From NCBI GenBank assembly GCA_900128395.1, contig LT649382.1:9643-28920 (forward strand): DNA of 19,278 nucleotides, read 5' to 3'. Positions 17,149 to 19,278 of this stretch are shown here, piece after piece. Position numbers and translations under genes: made by a program. The notes beneath the pieces were generated by a model. It saw nothing but the letters and a program-made list of their open reading frames with translations. It did no database searches and was not told the DNA's origin. This DNA is from Stramenopiles sp. TOSAG23-2 (Eukaryota > Sar). The first letter of the stretch is position 1; the number at the start of each line of letters is the position of its first letter.

Positions 17149-17227
17149 CAGCATATATATTATATTTTTCAACTTCAATAAATAGGTAGCTAACATACAC
17201 ATATGGAATTACAAAGACAAATGAATC

Positions 17228-19278
17228 TTATTTAAAAGTTACACGCCTTGCTACAGAATGATAATGCATACTATTGCCTTCTGCCTCCCTTTGAATACGA
17301 AAATATGCTTCTGGCAAGCCACCTCCAAGTTCTTGTTGACTTGCTAAGTAATCCATAAATTCTTCATCGTGGGTAATTACAATTAGTTGAAAATTCTTTT
17401 GATTTTTACGTGATTCAAGTATTTGTTGCAACGCCTCCGCAAATCCGCGTTTATTAGCTTCATCCAAATTTGTAGTTGGTTCATCCAAACAAAAAATGCC
17501 ACATTCACCACAAAAAGTTTCCGCAAGTGCTAATCGCACGATTAACGACGCCAAAACTTTTTGTCCGGCACTACAATGACCACGCATATTAATTGCTTTT
17601 GTTCCAGTGGAACCACCTTTTGACATAACTACACGATAATTGTATTGTCTACCACGACCACCTTTCTTTTCTTTAGCATCGCTTTGAATTTCAATAGTAT
17701 CAATATCACCACCTTTGTATGTTAATTTCCATAACTCTTTTATATAAGTGTTGATTTCAACAATTTTAGTGCTATGATATTGGTGCAACGCGGAATCCAA
17801 TGCTTTGTAATATTTATCTAAATCCTTTACCGTCATTACTAGCGTTTCATACTCGATAATTTTTTCAGAATGTTTTTCTTCAATTTTGTGATACACAGGA
17901 TTTCTCAAGGCATTGGCGACATTTGTTTCTTGTTGCTTCAGTTCTTTTCTTCGCCCACTATCACTTGCTAACGTATTACTTAATTCCCGCTCTCTTTTTT
18001 GCAAGTCCTCGTATCTCTGTTTTACATGTGGTATATCTAAGTCGTTTAAACCCCTTTCCTGTACCTCAATTTGAACCTCCAAGCCCTTAATTTCCTCTTC
18101 CAATTCTTTATAACGTATATTTTTCATCAAATTACGATACTTGGAATCATCTTTTTGTGAAGATAACGCTTCCATTTCCTTTTGTATCTGTTCCATATCA
18201 TTTGTTATTTTTAAAATCGAATCTTTATTTTTTTGTTGAGAATTGTTTAATTCATCTTGTTGTAGCTGTAATTCTTTGCTGAAGTACTCAAGAATAGTTG
18301 TATGACTTTGCTCGTATGTTTTCAATAATTGGTCGCAAGTATTAAAATCATCTTCAAATTCTTTTCTCTCGCTGTCAAACTTCGCCTTTTCTGATATTTT
18401 CAGGCGTATGTTTTGATTCAACTGTTCCCGTGTTATTTTCATTTTGTCTTTCAAGTTATCAATATCACCATCCAAGCTTTTCTTTTCTTTGCTTAATCGT
18501 TCTATTTTTTCTTCAATTCCAGCAGATTCTTTTAAACTATTTTCAATTTGATTCTTTTTCTCTAATAATTTTTGATACTTATTATTTTCCATACGTACTT
18601 CTTGCCTGATATTATCAAGCTTCTTTTGTGACTTTTCAATTGATTCTTCAACTTCTTCTTTTTCATTTTCTTTGTCGTTTTTTTCGTTACGCACATTTTC
18701 TAATAACTGTTGGCTATTGTATTCCGAACCATTAACGCTTAAAGAGGAAAATTTACTCGATTCTTCTTCATATTCTTCTTTCTTCTTTTCATATTTTTTC
18801 AATTGGTCCAAATATTTTTGTGCCGGCCCACTTAATTTCCTAGCATGTTCCAATTCTTTCAATGACTCATCACATTTTTTTTCTTCGTCATTTAACTTTA
18901 GTTTTTTCTCCCCTAAACTTTCAACCAGCGTGCCTTGTAATGTATTTTTCTCTTTTACTTGGGTTTCTTTAGGCAAAACATCATTTGTCAAATTAAAATG
19001 AAATTGTTTGACACTTTTAGCTTTCGTTTTCAAATCGTTTATAACAGTTTGCAAAGAATCATCTTGGTTTACCTTGTTTAACATTTCTAAAAATGCATTT
19101 TCTTCTTCATGATCAAAATCACGTTTGCACAAAAAACATTGGTGTTTGTTTCTTGCTGTTATTTCTGCTTTTTCCATCATCGATATCATAGCATTTTTAA
19201 CATGGTATACATCCTCTTTTGAAGCTAATTTTTGATTGATAGAATTCAAACATTTTTCTGAATTGTCTTTGTTCAAAG
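17228..19278 (-). CDS. RAD50: RAD50 C-terminal half, 5' end outside window
   Basis: The SMC-like ATPase of the MRE11-RAD50 double-strand-break repair complex. The frame is open at the right edge; 682 complete codons after the edge are visible (the first, TTG, is internal, not a start). Fragment numbering: zinc hook CFLC (C47 and C50, bases 19127-19138), which dimerises two RAD50 molecules; a long antiparallel coiled-coil arm (about 60-520); then the C-terminal ATPase lobe with signature HCSAGQKVLASLIVRLALAE (S569-K573 core), Walker B FCLDEP (D598, E599), D-loop NLDE and the H-loop histidine H636 in IVITHDEEF. About 635 residues follow the hook, as in human RAD50, so the C-terminus is complete (TAA at 17228-17230). 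The Walker A half lies outside the window. The usual CPxC hook has Phe in place of Pro. No intron in the visible part. Confidence 0.97.
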   Translation of the reverse strand, partial: LNKDNSEKCLNSINQKLASKEDVYHVKNAMISMMEKAEITARNKHQCFLCKRDFDHEEENAFLEMLNKVNQDDSLQTVINDLKTKAKSVKQFHFNLTNDVLPKETQVKEKNTLQGTLVESLGEKKLKLNDEEKKCDESLKELEHARKLSGPAQKYLDQLKKYEKKKEEYEEESSKFSSLSVNGSEYNSQQLLENVRNEKNDKENEKEEVEESIEKSQKKLDNIRQEVRMENNKYQKLLEKKNQIENSLKESAGIEEKIERLSKEKKSLDGDIDNLKDKMKITREQLNQNIRLKISEKAKFDSERKEFEDDFNTCDQLLKTYEQSHTTILEYFSKELQLQQDELNNSQQKNKDSILKITNDMEQIQKEMEALSSQKDDSKYRNLMKNIRYKELEEEIKGLEVQIEVQERGLNDLDIPHVKQRYEDLQKRERELSNTLASDSGRRKELKQQETNVANALRNPVYHKIEEKHSEKIIEYETLVMTVKDLDKYYKALDSALHQYHSTKIVEINTYIKELWKLTYKGGDIDTIEIQSDAKEKKGGRGRQYNYRVVMSKGGSTGTKAINMRGHCSAGQKVLASLIVRLALAETFCGECGIFCLDEPTTNLDEANKRGFAEALQQILESRKNQKNFQLIVITHDEEFMDYLASQQELGGGLPEAYFRIQREAEGNSMHYHSVARRVTFK

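Larger units (their letters stand above)
16688..17227. other. AT-rich convergent spacer between NAR1 and RAD50
   Basis: No gene seen. It contains an (AT)n run (about 16892-16914), an inverted repeat GTACGCTCGTAC (16951-16962), and several AT palindromes listed separately. AATAAA on the plus strand is at 17177-17182, and TTTATT (AATAAA on the minus strand) is at 16989-16994. If both are used, the NAR1 and RAD50 transcripts would overlap at their 3' ends by nearly 200 bases. Confidence 0.6.

Noticed and set aside
8214-17227. tRNA, snRNA, CRISPR or transposon in the spacers
   Set aside because: I looked for tRNA T-loop/D-loop signatures, U1-U6 landmarks, spaced direct repeats and terminal inverted repeats with target duplications, and saw none.

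Overview
This window is nuclear DNA from an AT-rich, gene-dense unicellular eukaryote. It uses the standard genetic code: TAA and TAG end the genes and there are no in-frame stops. Coding regions are separated by about 0.4-0.9 kb of very AT-rich, simple-sequence-rich DNA. Introns are few and short, with GTATGT/GTAAGT donors, a CTAAC branch-point word and a pyrimidine-rich (CA)G acceptor. Proteins carry long Asn-, Ser-, Lys- and Asp/Glu-rich insertions. I cannot place the lineage more precisely than 'protist'.

Layout, left to right: (1) 3-8213 (+), the 3' part of a very long, intronless, low-complexity/coiled-coil protein of unknown function, open at the left edge. (2) 8214-9080, AT-rich non-coding DNA holding a C/D-box snoRNA (about 8788-8882, +) that was recognised from its guides: both are complementary to the universal 530-loop region of 18S rRNA. 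It seems to lie in a 5'-UTR intron of (3) a small 72-codon gene (9081-9299, +). (4) 9720-11171 (-), an SLC49A4/DIRC2-like lysosomal major-facilitator transporter. (5) A divergent promoter region (11172-11744) containing an unexplained GC-rich island with two strong hairpins and a 38-codon ORF. (6) 11745-14452 (+), a two-exon gene for a JmjC oxygenase. Splicing an 89-nt intron adds two tandem chromo-barrel/Tudor-like modules to its C-terminus. (7) 14453-14875, a minisatellite and an AC repeat upstream of (8) 14876-16687 (+), NAR1/CIAO3 of the cytosolic iron-sulfur assembly pathway. (9) 16688-17227, an AT-rich convergent spacer full of inverted repeats. (10) 17228-19278 (-), the C-terminal half of RAD50, open at the right edge.

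The genes are ordinary eukaryotic housekeeping and chromatin genes and do not form one pathway. NAR1 and RAD50 are convergent neighbours; both belong to nuclear/cytosolic genome-maintenance biology in a broad sense, but nothing links them functionally here. The items most worth a second look are the double-guide snoRNA and its likely host intron, the spliced JmjC plus double-barrel architecture, and the structured GC-rich island between the divergent genes.
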